The notes below the pieces were generated by a model. It was not told the DNA's origin and did no database searches. It saw nothing but the letters and a program-made list of their open reading frames with translations. From Blastomyces gilchristii SLH14081 (taxonomy: Eukaryota > Ascomycota > Eurotiomycetes > Onygenales > Ajellomycetaceae): DNA of 64,000 bases. A program made the translations under genes and the position numbers. Of the stretch, positions 22,609 to 33,692 are shown piece by piece (the first letter of the stretch is position 1; each line of letters begins with the position of its first letter). The stretch lies in assembly GCF_000003855.2 (NCBI RefSeq), contig NW_003101675.1, forward strand, positions 2,177,420 through 2,241,419. The letters are read 5' to 3'.

Positions 22609-25600
22609 TTCTAGCTGTTCTCAAGATTCTCACAGAATGAGTAGAGAAGTAAGTTCTTTATATAATCTGAACTACACTATCTATAAACTCTGATAAATAG
22701 TATAAGAATTCACTATCTTCTTCACAAGTTCTTGTATCTTCAGTCAGAAGTATTTTCTTATGAGTAACTCATGAGTTCTAGTATCTATAAAATAACTTAC
22801 TAGAGAAGAGTCATGATACCTTTTAATAAGTTCTATATATAGAAACTTATTTATAAGTATATAAATTCAGCTCTTCATTTATAAGAGATTATTTAAGTCT
22901 CTTTAATTCTTTATTTCTGCAGAATTAATCCCTGCTGTGAGCAGTTTCTGAATATACTGAGTATATTTATTCTTTAGTTGCAGTTCAGACAATTTGAATA
23001 GAAGATTTTACAAAGACTTATACTCTGTTTTTTCTTACATCAGATTATTTACAGTGCTTCTCAAAGTCTGCAAACTCTTCAGATTATAGATACTCTCTTC
23101 AAGAATTCTTATAAAGATTCTCAAAGTGTTAACTCTCAGTATGATAGAAAGTAGTTATACAGACTTCTTCTCTCTCTTCTCTCTCTTCTCTTATAAAGAA
23201 TTAAGAGACTCTTCAGTTAATCTCTTTATAACACTTAGTCTGAGTATTTCATGAAGCTTTTCTGCCTTCTCTACTCTCTCTATATCTATCACTCTGATCT
23301 TCTTAATATAGTCTGATCTATAAGAGAGTTCATTCACTGAATTCTTAGTTCTCTTAATATATTCTATCTTGAATCAGAACTTACTCAGTCTCTGAGCTCA
23401 GTGAATCTGTCACTGCAAGAGTTTCTCAATTAAAGTAAACTATTATAAGCTGTTATAATCAGTTCTAATAGTAATCACTGTTACAAGACTCTTAAAGTAG
23501 TAATATCAGTGATAGAAGAATTTCACTATTATAAGAAGCTTCTAATTATGAATACTATAGTTGATCTCTGCAGATTGTATCTTTTATAAGAAAAAGATCA
23601 CTGAAACTCAGTTCTTATTTAACTGTAGTTATAAGACTATTTCTGAAATTATAAAGAAGAAGACATTTATCTCTAATCTGATTAAGAATAAGAGATTAAA
23701 GTGAAACAGTATCACTATATCTATAAATATCTATTTTAATCTTATAAAGATCTTATGAGCTTCTGAGATAAGAAAGTTCTCACAGCTCTTTCTTCTTAAC
23801 AATCTTTTCATTCTCTGTTTATAAGATAACTTCTTCTTATTTTCACTCTTCAGCATGTCTGTAAGAGTTAAGAAGATTCTTATAAATACAAAGATAAACT
23901 GTCTATAGAAATTTATAAAGCTCAGAAAGATCTGAATCTTATAAATACTAGTTAACTCTAATTATAATAGAATAGTCTCAATCTGTGAAGATTTTATCTG
24001 AATATTATTTATAATAATTATATATTCTAGGAAATTAATCTGATAGATACTGAAGTTATACTTTGTAAGCTTAATATACAGTTCTGTCTCATCTAAGATC
24101 TTTAATATACTTTATATATACTCAGTATGTTCTTTCTTCTTCATAGAGTACATTATCATATTATTCAGATATATTATTATAAAGATATTCAGATATACAT
24201 GAAGTGTTTTATTAATAAAAGACTGAAATATCACAGAAGTATTAGTCAAATTAAAAGATATCACTAGATATTCAAACAATCTCAGTACAGTTCTAAAGAC
24301 AGTCTTTTATTCATTCTTAGACTGTATTTACAGCTGTGTATATATATTAATTACATTCAGTTATATGAATATAATAGCTTCTGTGAGATGATTAATTACA
24401 TTCTTAATCAGAGATAGAGAGTAGTGACTCTTTATTATCTTAGAGTTCAAATTGCAGTAGTCTATATATAATCTAAGATCTTTATTCTTTCTCTTTATAA
24501 ATATCACAGAGACTTCTGCAGAGATCTGTGAAGATCAGATAAAGTTATTCTTCAGATTCTTCTTTATATAGATCTGTAAGATCTCTGTCTCATAGTAAGA
24601 GAGTTTATAGATTGATTCTTAAAAGAGTTTCTACTCTTCTATTAAATCTATTATCAGATTCTTCTCACAGTGAGAAGAAAGCTTAGCTGTCTTTACTGAG
24701 CTGAATATCTCTGTAAGATCTCAGTATTTCTCTGATATCTGAAGCTCAGTTTTTATAACTGTGAAGTTCTCAGATATTTATAAAGTTATTATATAAATAA
24801 GCTTGTCTTCTCTAATCAACTCTATAGTATTAACTGATTCTATTTCTATAAGTAAGTCTGTTAACACTAATTAGAAGTATAAATCTGACTCATAGATAGC
24901 TATGTGCAGATTATGTCTTTAAAGTTATATAAGTCTTAAATATATATTATCTGTGATATCTGTAATAATCACAGTTTCTGTAAATCTTCTTCAGATTCTG
25001 AAGAGATCTTATAATTCAAAAATAACTCTTATAAGTCTCTCAGTTCTCAGGTCTGAGTTCTTATACTCTGCTTATTATAAGAGCAGATTCTTAGTTTTTA
25101 TCACTTAGCTTATTCACTCTGTAAGTTTTAGAGACACTATAGTGACCTGAGATTCTGAGTTTATTAATATTTCTTATACTTGTAAGATAGCAGTACTGCA
25201 GTATAATCTCTTCTTATAAGTAAGTATTTTCATTGAGAGAGTAACAGATTCAGGTATTAGCTTCAAGACTCTTAAGAAGACTGTTACTAACTCTGTTCAT
25301 GACTTCTTAAATTTCTATTTTAATTTATCTGAATAGTTTGCACAGAGATATTCTGATTTAGAATAGATAAAGTAGAGATTCTTTTTCTTAATCTCTCTAT
25401 TATATACTTTATTTATAGAAGCTTATAAAGCTCTCTCTCTCTGCTTAGTAGTTAGATACAAATCTCTCTATATCTTATTATCTTTTTCTGATAAATCTGT
25501 TCTCTGTTATTCTGACTCTTGTGAGACTAATTAATGATTCACTCTCTACAGATCTGTGACTCTTACAGTGATCTGTAAGTAGTGAATAAGAGTTATTAGT

Positions 25601-26432
25601 TTCTTCAGAGTTAAGAACTTAGAGTTTTACTTAATAAGCTTATTCTACATATCTTTATTCAGTCTCTTTATAAATATTATTATTCAGGTCTTATTTCAGA
25701 GCTCTGTTTTCACAGATCTCAATTCATATTATAATTTTATAAAGTGCTGTAAGTAGTCTTTATCAGATTTCTTATCTCTTTTTCTAATATTAATAATTAC
25801 AGTTCAGATATTCTCTGTCTAACTTATAAAGTTCTCTAACTTATTCTTTAGATAGATCTTAAGAACAGATTAGTGAGATCTCTTATAATTATTCTCTAGA
25901 TAATTCAGTCAGTTCTTGACTTCAGTATAGTAGAGATCTGTCATTATATAGATAACAGCTTCTTCATCTTTTATATTACACAGCTGAGCTTGTAAGTCAA
26001 TTTTAAATACAAACTTATAAAAGCTTTTATAGATTGTGATTCAGTAAGTAATCTTAAGTGATTATAGCTTAAAAAAGTTTCTTTTCAGTTTGTAGATATC
26101 TCTGAAGATTATGTCTAGAGACTTAATTTAAGAGTGTTTATAGACAGTAAGTATTTCTTATAGAAAAATAGCTTGATTCTGTAAGAGATGCTCAAGAATG
26201 TTCTTTACTAAGATTGATTTATTCATGAGTTTGAAGAGTTTCTCTGTCACAAATATAGAGAATAATGTTTTATAAATAATTAATAAGTTCTCTAGAACTT
26301 CTTTTACAGAGATTATTTATAATTCAGATAACTACTTCTGAGTCTCTGTAGTAGAGTTCATAGAGATTGAAGTATATAAGTTTCTAGTTCTTTCAGTTAT
26401 AACAGATAGTTGCTAACTGACTGAGTTTGAAA

Positions 26433-26690
26433 TGTAAGAATAAGTACTCACAGGTGATTATTCAGATGTTTATAGCTTGATATAATATATACTATTAACT
26501 ACTAGAAGTATTCACAGTAGAAAGATAAAATATAGAAATTAAATATATAATAGTATTTAAGCTGAGTTATAAATAGTATTCATGAACTTCAGTCTATATA
26601 GTTATATGTAGTCAAGAGCTGCTAACTCTATTGATTATATAAGAGGTAGAAATACAGGTAAAGAATTCGCGAGAAGTGAGATTTCTTACA
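26433..26690 (-). repeat. 5' LTR of outer Gypsy element
   Basis: 258 bp, with TGTAAGAA...TTCTTACA ends. It is the third LTR of this family in the window. No target duplicate can be tested because the outer 3' LTR is missing. Confidence 0.85.
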
Positions 26691-27071
26691 TATTGAAAGA
26701 GTGAAATTAGAAATTAAAAAGAAAAAAGTTATCACAGAAAAGAAGAAAATTATGATTAAAAAGATAAAACTTAATATTAAAACTACAAAGCTTGAAGTGT
26801 ATCATAAGCTTTTGAGAATAATAATTAGTTATATTAAAGAATAAAAATTAATGATGAAGAATCTTGTAAATTTAATAAATAATGTCAATACTGAAGCTAG
26901 TTATATTATTATTAAAATGTATGAAATAATAAAGCATGTTTAGAGACAGAGACTCACAGATTATCTTGATAAGAATTCAGTCATAGTCAGTGACAGTAGT
27001 AGCAGTGATGAGAAATTTAATAATAGTGATAATTCTCTTCTTATCTCTCTCACTAATATCTCTACTACTAC
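26691..27071 (+). pseudogene. Left part of a decayed gene or unknown element, split by the hAT derivative
   Basis: AT-rich DNA right of the Gypsy 5' LTR. A + reading near 27,020-27,071 gives a Ser/Leu/Thr-rich fragment that continues in the sequence after the small hAT element (27586-27688) once the insertion and one 8-bp duplicate are removed. It could be the remains of a host gene or of another transposon. No domain is recognisable. Confidence 0.3.
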
Positions 27072-27577
27072 TAGACTGACTATGTGACTGTGTCTGAGAC
27101 CAGGACCAGATTTTTTAATAGTCTCATTATCAATTCAACTGATCTCATTACATAGTTTTAATATTAGATAGTAGTTCTATACTGTCTCAGTGAAACTTAC
27201 TATCTACTCTTATTACATTTTTCAAATGAGATTATGATTTTCACTTCTTAATTTAAATTATTTTTATTACTTTAAATGACTTTAAATCTTATTTAAGTAT
27301 TATCAAAAAGTGTTACTTTTTAAAAAATTAAAAATAGTCTAAAAAAAACCTTAAAATGTCTAAAAATAGTAACTTTATGTCAAGAATGAGACTAAATGAG
27401 ATCAAATGAAACCACTTTCTCATTTTTTTCAAGTCATGATTTCATTTTAAGATCTGATATACAGTCACTTTACATGTTTTTTTGATAGTCAGTTCCAGCA
27501 GGATTCACGCCAAGAAATGTATAAGATCAGATCAAATGAGATCAAATATAAAATTCATGATTTCAGTGACTAGTCTA
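27072..27577 (+). mobile_element. Non-autonomous hAT element (MITE-like), 506 bp
   Basis: Begins TAGACTGACT, ends GACTAGTCTA and is flanked by perfect 8-bp duplicates ACTACTAC (27064-27071 and 27578-27585). It is the reverse complement of the 4403-4909 element along nearly its whole length. Its last ~75 bp match the right end of the full-length hAT copies. Noncoding. Confidence 0.88.
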
Positions 27578-27585
27578 ACTACTAC

Positions 27586-28020
27586 TGTTAATTCTCTTCT
27601 CTCTTTCTTCTTTAATCTTCTGACTCTGATTGATTCTCTGACTATAAGTAGCACTGAAACTCTCAACATTCTCAGTGAAAAAGTAAGTTAGAATCAGTGA
27701 AATAATTCTCAAATTTATACAGAAGTTAATAATAATATAGATAAATAAATACACAGCTTTCAATTTTCTTAAAATTCTCTCTTTTAAACAGTGAATAATT
27801 ATTGACACTGACTCTTCACAAACTTCAATACTAATTCATAAGTTCTCTGAAATAAATGTTGATATGAATATGACAGGAAATGATGATAATAATATAGAGA
27901 TAATTCAGAGAATCTGAGAGAAATTATAGAGAAATATAACAGATTTTCAATAGAGAATAATTTCAGTGAATGAGACATTTTTTAGAATTAGTGATTATAT
28001 AGATAGGAATCAGTGACATT
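27586..28020 (+). pseudogene. Right part of the decayed gene or unknown element, possible intron
   Basis: Continues the Ser/Thr/Leu-rich reading of 27,020-27,071, ending in STETLNILSEK near 27688 at a GTAAGT donor-like site. A possible acceptor TTTTAAACAG lies at about 27799, followed by an Asp/Asn-rich reading. CC, GG and CG are nearly absent until about 28,060, where normal composition returns. Function unknown. Confidence 0.3.
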
Positions 28021-28325
28021 GTCAATACAATGATGATTTTATTCTATTCATAACTCATTTATGGTGATTCCACAGCTAATCCACCATTATATTAAGTTTT
28101 ATGGTTCAGCGACGGTGTCGGCGACTGGCATGGCGGAACAACCATAACCCGGTCATATAATAAGCCTACGTTTTTCCGGTATGGTAGTCACCAACTTCTT
28201 GGCATGATTTCTTCCAATCTCGAACCGCTTTGGGGATAGATAATGGATTTGCGAAGACGGTGTATTCGTTGATGGCTTCGAGCATTATCTTGGTATAACT
28301 CGTGAGACAGGTCGACCGTATTCTG
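28021..28325 (+). promoter_or_regulatory. Isochore edge and presumed TAD1 5' region
   Basis: Composition shifts from hypermutated to normal within about 60 bp (28,030-28,090). The stretch holds no supported gene and lies directly upstream of the TAD1 start codon, so it presumably carries its promoter. A GTG-initiated extension from 28302 is in frame with the ATG, but no conserved protein motif requires it. Confidence 0.4.
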
Positions 28326-30438
28326 ATGGGCGACGCTTCATTGGGGAGTCGCATAGCAAGGCTTGTCCACTCGCATTTCGATGCCCTGCCAAAACGCAGT
28401 AAACCAACAATCCACCCAGATGGATCGAGGGAATGGGTGCCCCTGAGCGGCATTGTGCTTGTCACTGGTAAGCCCGATGGTTTATCTATGGATTTTGCTC
28501 GTTCTAGTTGAAGGGGGAAAATAAATATACACTTTCTCCTCTGTGCATTTCATTTTCTTTCTGAGAACCTACATGATTCCCCCCCCTCCTATATGCCCGG
28601 ATGGTTTGAGCTGCAAACCATGAGCATGATTACCTCTTGTTGCATTGGGATGCCTTGCTATTTTCCCATTTTGAACCTATGATGCGCCTTGATTTTTTAG
28701 GTTAATTGAATCTGGGAATAATATATATTAGGGGCTCAGATTGATTAATTAATTTTTACATTGAAGGAGAAAATACACGGGAGGAGATTTTAACTTGCGT
28801 AGCTATCGCGTATGTATCCCATGTTTTATTATCTATCGCATGGACCAATTCCGCTGACTTTAGGAAAACAGAACAGGGGCAAAATGCCTCCCGTCTTCAC
28901 AGATTAGCCAATGCCGGGGCATGGTACTGCATGATAGCCATGCTGAAATTCTGGCGATTCGGGCTTTCAACAACTGGCTCCTTGAAGAATGTAAATCCCT
29001 GCTTGAACACAGGATAGATTATTCGAATCATGAATTTAAATCCGAGAGAATCGAAGCAAACGAGGCCAACAACAACGATGAAGCGGGGACGCAGCCAACC
29101 TGCGGAAAGTTACATGCATCAAAATTCATAAATTGGAGGCACCAACCGGGAACAGGGCCTAATCTGGCATCCCACACCCTCTCCAGAATTTCAGATACCA
29201 ATCAGCTGGCAAAGACCAAACACTCATGGCCACCCTTCGAGCTTCGCAAGGACCTGAGAATCTACATGTACGGAACATGTGCGCCATGTGGCGATGTCAG
29301 CATGGAACTGTGCATGGCCTCCCAGGAAGACCCGACACCATGGGCTACGCCTCCCCTCGGGGCCAGTAACAATCCCGAAAACTCCAGTGGCAATAGTAGC
29401 CAACACAATCAAGCCAACAATATTCCACACACCACGACGAGTCTTCTAAACGGGCGCGCCCACTTCTCTATCCTCGGCGCCGTGCGCCGCAAGCCTTCTC
29501 GTGCCGACGCCGAATCAACTCTGAGCAAATCCTGCTCTGACAAGTTGGCTGTGAAGCAGGTGACGTCTCTCTTGACATTTCCTGCGTGTCTGCTCATTTT
29601 CCCAAGCTCAAATGCGTACTTGACCGCACTGCTGCTTCCGGAGGAGGAAATAAGTCGCGTGGCATGTGCGAGGGCGTTTGGAAGTGGTGAGACTGGGAGA
29701 CTTGGGGAGTTAAATGGTCGGAGATGGAGCGATGATGATCCCGGTGTTGACGATGACGATACTGCTGCTTCTCTAGGCGGGATGGGATATACATTCCGTC
29801 CATTTGAGGTTCGGCCCGTGCCGACTGCCCAGGTCCAGGAGGAGTGGGCGTTCGGGAAACCGAAGGATAACAATGGTGCGGAGAAGAAGAAGAGTAAACC
29901 GGGAAATATCTCTGCGGTTTGGACGGCTGCCCCATCATCATCTACAGCGATAAATGGGAAACTAGCAACAGGCACCAAGCTAAATGAAACCCTCATAAAT
30001 GGCGTTAAACAAGGCTACCGCATCTCCTCGTCCACACCGCGGAAAGCAAGCGCTCTATCCCGCGCAAAGATGTGGGGCTTACTTAGAGACATTGTCCAAC
30101 TTTTGCCCTCTGCTGACAATTGTGGTGAGAATGATGGGGTTGCAGCCCAGACTGGCAAATTCGAGAACCAGACAAGTACCACAAGGAGAGCGTTGGATCA
30201 TATTCACGACAATTCGCTCTTTGCGAAAATGAAGGAATGCGTGCTCACAGCACAAAGTTATGAGTTGATGAAGCGGAAGTGTATCAAGATGGGCATTGGC
30301 CCTTCGAAGCTCAGAAAGAACGTGACGACGGATGTGAGAGAAGTGCTTGGAAATTGGGTTGAGAATCGGGGAGATGAAGATTGGGGGTTGGAGCTTTTAG
30401 AAGAATCCAGCACAAGGAAGGTTGTGGAAAGGGTGTAA
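28326..30438 (+). CDS. TAD1: tRNA-specific adenosine deaminase (Tad1/ADAT1 type)
   Basis: Tad1 deaminates adenosine to inosine in tRNA (A37 of tRNA-Ala in yeast). Exon model: 28326-28467, 28767-28809, 28872-30438; total 1752 nt, 583 aa. Exon 1 encodes RIARLVHSHFDALP and SREWVPLSGIVLV. The 43-nt exon 2 adds ENTREEILTCVAI, and exon 3 starts ATGAKCLP, so the conserved block is continuous across both introns. The zinc and catalytic residues of the A_deamin domain are visible: HAE (His85, Glu87), PCGD (Cys201) and SCSDKLA (Cys283). The middle of the protein (about 115-170 and 225-410) has low-complexity insertions, as in other fungal homologues. Start chosen at the first ATG of exon 1. Convergent with ERG24. 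Confidence 0.92.
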
Positions 30439-30771
30439 CACTTTATATCATAAACTGACTATACATAACTAGAGTATGTCAGGCCATATGTAATATTCCT
30501 TCAATTTTTTTGTGCCCAGTTATATACATGAATTGCTTGCAAAATGATTAATTAGTAGTATTATATTGTTGTAGATATAACGCGACCTTCACCCCTGTAG
30601 ACCCTAACCATCAGGGAAACAAGGAACGTAAGGCATGGCAACGTTAGAGGAACCGAAATCCGGAATACATTTCCCGCATATGCTCTCCTGATTGAAAAAT
30701 TCCTTTAACTTTTAAGAAGCGAAATAAAACGGGGGGGAAGAAGCGTCTTTAACCCGTCGGCCAGTGGCGCG
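30439..30771. other. Convergent 3' intergenic region TAD1/ERG24
   Basis: About 330 bp between the two stop codons. It contains AT-rich stretches suited to 3' ends of both transcripts (for example around 30,440-30,560) and no supported gene. Confidence 0.5.
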
Positions 30772-32448
30772 TTAATAGATCCCTGGTACAATCCTACTTT
30801 TCACAATGGAAGTATACCTATCCCAATCCTTGCCATACTTCCTTCTGCACTTCGCCTCGTCTCTTCTTTCCCGGTGGAGGAGAAGAATAGTGAAATACAC
30901 CATGAAGAAGTACGTTACTGGAATACCCCAGCCACGAACCTCGGGGGTCTGGACTGCGCGTTTTTCCACAGCCCCTGTAACTGGATCCACGTGGTCGAGC
31001 ATGAGATAACCCGCAACACCAGTGGGAAGGCAGTATGCCCATGACATCACCCAATCGCCTAGGTAGTTGATATGACGAGCACAACCCCACCAGCCGGATA
31101 TCAGCAGGCGGGAACCAGCTGCAGTTTCAATATACTTCAGGTGCTTGACTCGAGGGTCATTAGGGTTCGTGCGGAATCTGTTCTTCTGGTTGTTCGTGCT
31201 GCGGAAGACATAATATCCGACCGCTTGAACTCCCAACACCATTGCAATGCCCTGTGGGCCAACATGCAGAGGGTACACGGCGAGGTATCTTGTTTGTATC
31301 GAGAAAATGAATGGCACCCAGACCAAATCGCCAAATGACAACATGAATCCGAACCCATCCATGATCACGTCCATGGTTGTGAGGATAGCAGGTTCCATGA
31401 AGAAGCTGTCAATCACATAGAAAGCCTGGAAGAAAGTAACGAGTAGTATCGATATCGTAATCTCACCAGAGTTGACCTTGTACTGATGTGCGATGTTGGC
31501 TAGATTCAAAATGATCCACCCCAAAAGACCAGGTCGCATCTCACAGAAAACTTTGATGTCAAATATTCTTGACGCTTCGCTCACGAAGGGGATGGGAAGG
31601 GTGATTCGCGGGTTGAGTTCACGGCCCATGAAGAAATCGTAAATTGGATTGCCACTGCAGCCTCCAGGTGCAAGTTCGCGGTGTGTTGGGTTGGGCTGTC
31701 CCGGAGCGGGAACTGTGAAGCTTCGAAGGTAGACGAAAAGCGAGAATGCCACGGAGATAATGATGTTTGCGGTGATGATTTGAATGTAGTTGTCCCAAAT
31801 GAAAGTCCATACGGGGAAATCGGCCCCGTATACATAACTTCCTGCACCGCATCCTCCCAGGATCAAAATTGTGGAAAGAAGGGCTATTGTAGAGGAATCT
31901 CCAAGTTAGACTGCGATCAAGGCCATCTGGGTACAACTGAAAGAAAAATTACTCACTGTTGAACTTATATTTGTGTCTTCCTCCAGATGCCAGTACTACT
32001 CCGTCGACCTCTCTCCCTGGCAGCACAATTTGGAGAACCAGAAGGAGCAGGTAGTAACCAAGGACATAGAGGGTGGTCTGGGTATCGTACAGGCCCTTCA
32101 GGCCATCCTCAGGCCATCCAACTTCTCGTTTTAAGGTGCCCAGCACAAGGGTAGAAGGGCTGAGGAGGGATGGTGCTGGGCACCCGGAGATATCGTTGCA
32201 GACGAAGGGGAATATGTAGATGAGAATCGGAAGGACGGTGATTAGGATAAACGTCCCCGGGCTAGAAACTGCAGGTGAGCAAACAGTGCACAATACATCA
32301 GTTAATACAAGTAGGGATGATAAACGGGGACGTACGGTCCAAAAAACTCATATCCATGCTTTTCAAATGCAGCTGAGGGAGAGAGCGCTGGTGCTGCCTT
32401 TCCAGCAGACTTCTTTTCTGCAGCTTTCTTTTCGGTTTTTGCGCCCAT
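30772..32448 (-). CDS. ERG24: Delta(14)-sterol reductase (ergosterol biosynthesis)
   Basis: Reduces the C14-C15 double bond of the sterol intermediate made by lanosterol 14-demethylase; NADPH-dependent and in the ER membrane. Exons on the minus strand: 32448-32336, 32261-31957, 31898-30772; total 1545 nt, 514 aa. The junctions restore the family pattern EFFGP-PGTFILIT and KYKFN-NSST. Multiple hydrophobic segments span the protein. Family signatures are the YGADFPVWTFIWDN block, LLISGWWGCARHINYLGDW (about residues 404-422) and the C-terminal CRRKYGKDWDRY with terminus SRIVPGIY, which fits Erg24 better than Erg4. A Lys/Ala-rich N-terminus precedes the first membrane segment. A retrotransposon lies about 157 bp upstream. 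Confidence 0.94.
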
Positions 32449-32604
32449 TGTACTGGATTGGTGAGACTGCCTGCTTAAGAAACGCAAGACGCGGAAACGC
32501 AGACCAGACAGCAAAAGTGGCAATTGACTCGACTGGTGAACTTTATATCATTTGGGAAAGCATCAAGCAGAGTGCGGGGACAGAATAAGAAAAAAGGGGC
32601 TTTT
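32449..32604 (-). promoter_or_regulatory. Residual proximal ERG24 promoter, truncated by retrotransposon insertion
   Basis: Only about 150 bp of host DNA separate the ERG24 ATG from the target duplicate CTTTT (32600-32604) of the Gypsy element. The sequence continuing the original locus is at 39208 onwards. No TATA box is obvious. Any more distal ERG24 control sequence is now about 6.6 kb away. Confidence 0.55.
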
Positions 32605-32794
32605 TGTTACAGGATGAAGACTAACTTTACCAGGGTGGATAGCAGCAGTATACTAGATCATATTGGAACTGAATCTTGAAGAAGAAGAAGAAGAAGAAGA
32701 AGAAGCTATCTAAGCTAGAGATGAGTGGGTGGATATGGGGTGGCGAGGCTTGTGTGGGTCACCTGACCATGCCCTATGCTCTAAGATTCTTATA
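32605..32794 (-). repeat. 3' LTR of second Gypsy family, unmutated copy
   Basis: 190 bp, beginning TGTTACAG and ending CTTATA on the + strand. It contains a GAA microsatellite at about 32679-32704. Composition is GC-normal, unlike its partner LTR. Confidence 0.82.
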
Positions 32795-32830
32795 TTCTGC
32801 CTCCTCACCTCCACCGCGGGTCCTTCCTTC
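32795..32830 (-). promoter_or_regulatory. Polypurine tract, primer site for plus-strand synthesis
   Basis: On the minus strand this is a purine-rich run (GGTGGAGGTGAGGAGG) directly upstream of the 3' LTR, the expected place for a polypurine tract. It independently supports minus-strand orientation of the element. Confidence 0.6.
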
Positions 32831-32880
32831 TGTGGTTAAAAATACATACATATGTGATACATTAATATTTGTGATTCATT

Positions 32881-33040
32881 GCTAGCAGGATGAGCCCTGC
32901 CCTAGTCATAGCCAGCGGGACAAGCCCTGCCCCGGGGTTCCTAGCAGGACATGCCCTGCCCTAGGGGTTGCAGTAGCAGGGACTCCCGGCCCTACTATGT
33001 ATTAGGATTATATGCTAGCAGGATGAGCTCTGCCCTAGGT
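32881..33040. repeat. Array of about five hairpin-forming units
   Basis: Imperfect units of about 24-30 bp, typified by CTAGCAGGATGAGCCCTGCC then CTAG, start near 32882, 32911, 32941, 32972 and 33014. Each has GCAGG and CCTGC arms able to pair around a short loop, bounded by CTAG. They lie in the unmutated 3' noncoding end of the Gypsy element. Function unknown; they could structure the 3' end of the element RNA. Confidence 0.7.
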
Positions 33041-33692
33041 CCAGTGCTGGTTATTGTATTAGGTTGCTGTGTTGGTATTGTTGTGACCTGTGATATTGAA
33101 CTTGAAATGGAAGAAGCATGCCTGCTTGATTGATTGTTCTGACTGATACACTGAAAATGATGTTGCTGAGTGAAGAAGGCTGCAGCTGATATGAGTAGTG
33201 CTTATAGAAGATCTCTATGTATAGTTGAGCATTGATAAGATAAGTGAGATTTATTCACTCATTGAACTGAGATTCTTTTTCAAGTCAATGTATGAGAAAC
33301 TTGATTTTGTTTTCTCTTATAAGTTTCATATCTAGAATCTCATCAATGTTATAGTCTTTATTCACATTGTCTATCTCTGAGTGAATAATCTCTGAGAATA
33401 TATGATTATTATTGATTTCTGTGACTCTGTGAGATTCTAGAAGAAAGACATGGAAAACATCATGTATACAGTATAATAAGAGTAGTGATAGCTTGTAGAC
33501 TTGAATATCAATGCATTTTTATACTATGAAGAGTTCTAGAAACTTATAATTCAACTTCTTGTTAAGATGTCTTATTTTTATATTTTTATCATTGAGAAAG
33601 ACTAGATCTTCTTCTTTAAATTCTTGAGAATTGTTATAAGTATAGTAAGTCATGAAATCTTGAGTATATAGTAGATAGAAGTAGATCTCTTC

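Larger units (their letters stand above)
19893..26690 (-). mobile_element. Outer Ty3/Gypsy element, 5' part (5' LTR to integrase), with LINE insertion
   Basis: Same family as the inner element and parallel to it from the LTR down to integrase. It is split from its 3' part (9563-11557) by the inner insertion. The minus-strand order is 5' LTR 26433-26690, gag/protease about 24,900-26,200, RT about 23,900-24,700, RNase H about 23,650-23,850 and integrase 22,010-22,800. A LINE fragment interrupts integrase at 19917-21995. Stops occur throughout; the longest integrase fragment (22378-22608) reads FDSVLIIVDYFIKITHFI. Confidence 0.85.

Noticed and set aside
29409..29996. 195-codon open frame opposite TAD1
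   Set aside because: Antisense shadow of exon 3, without known motifs; the + strand carries the conserved deaminase residues.
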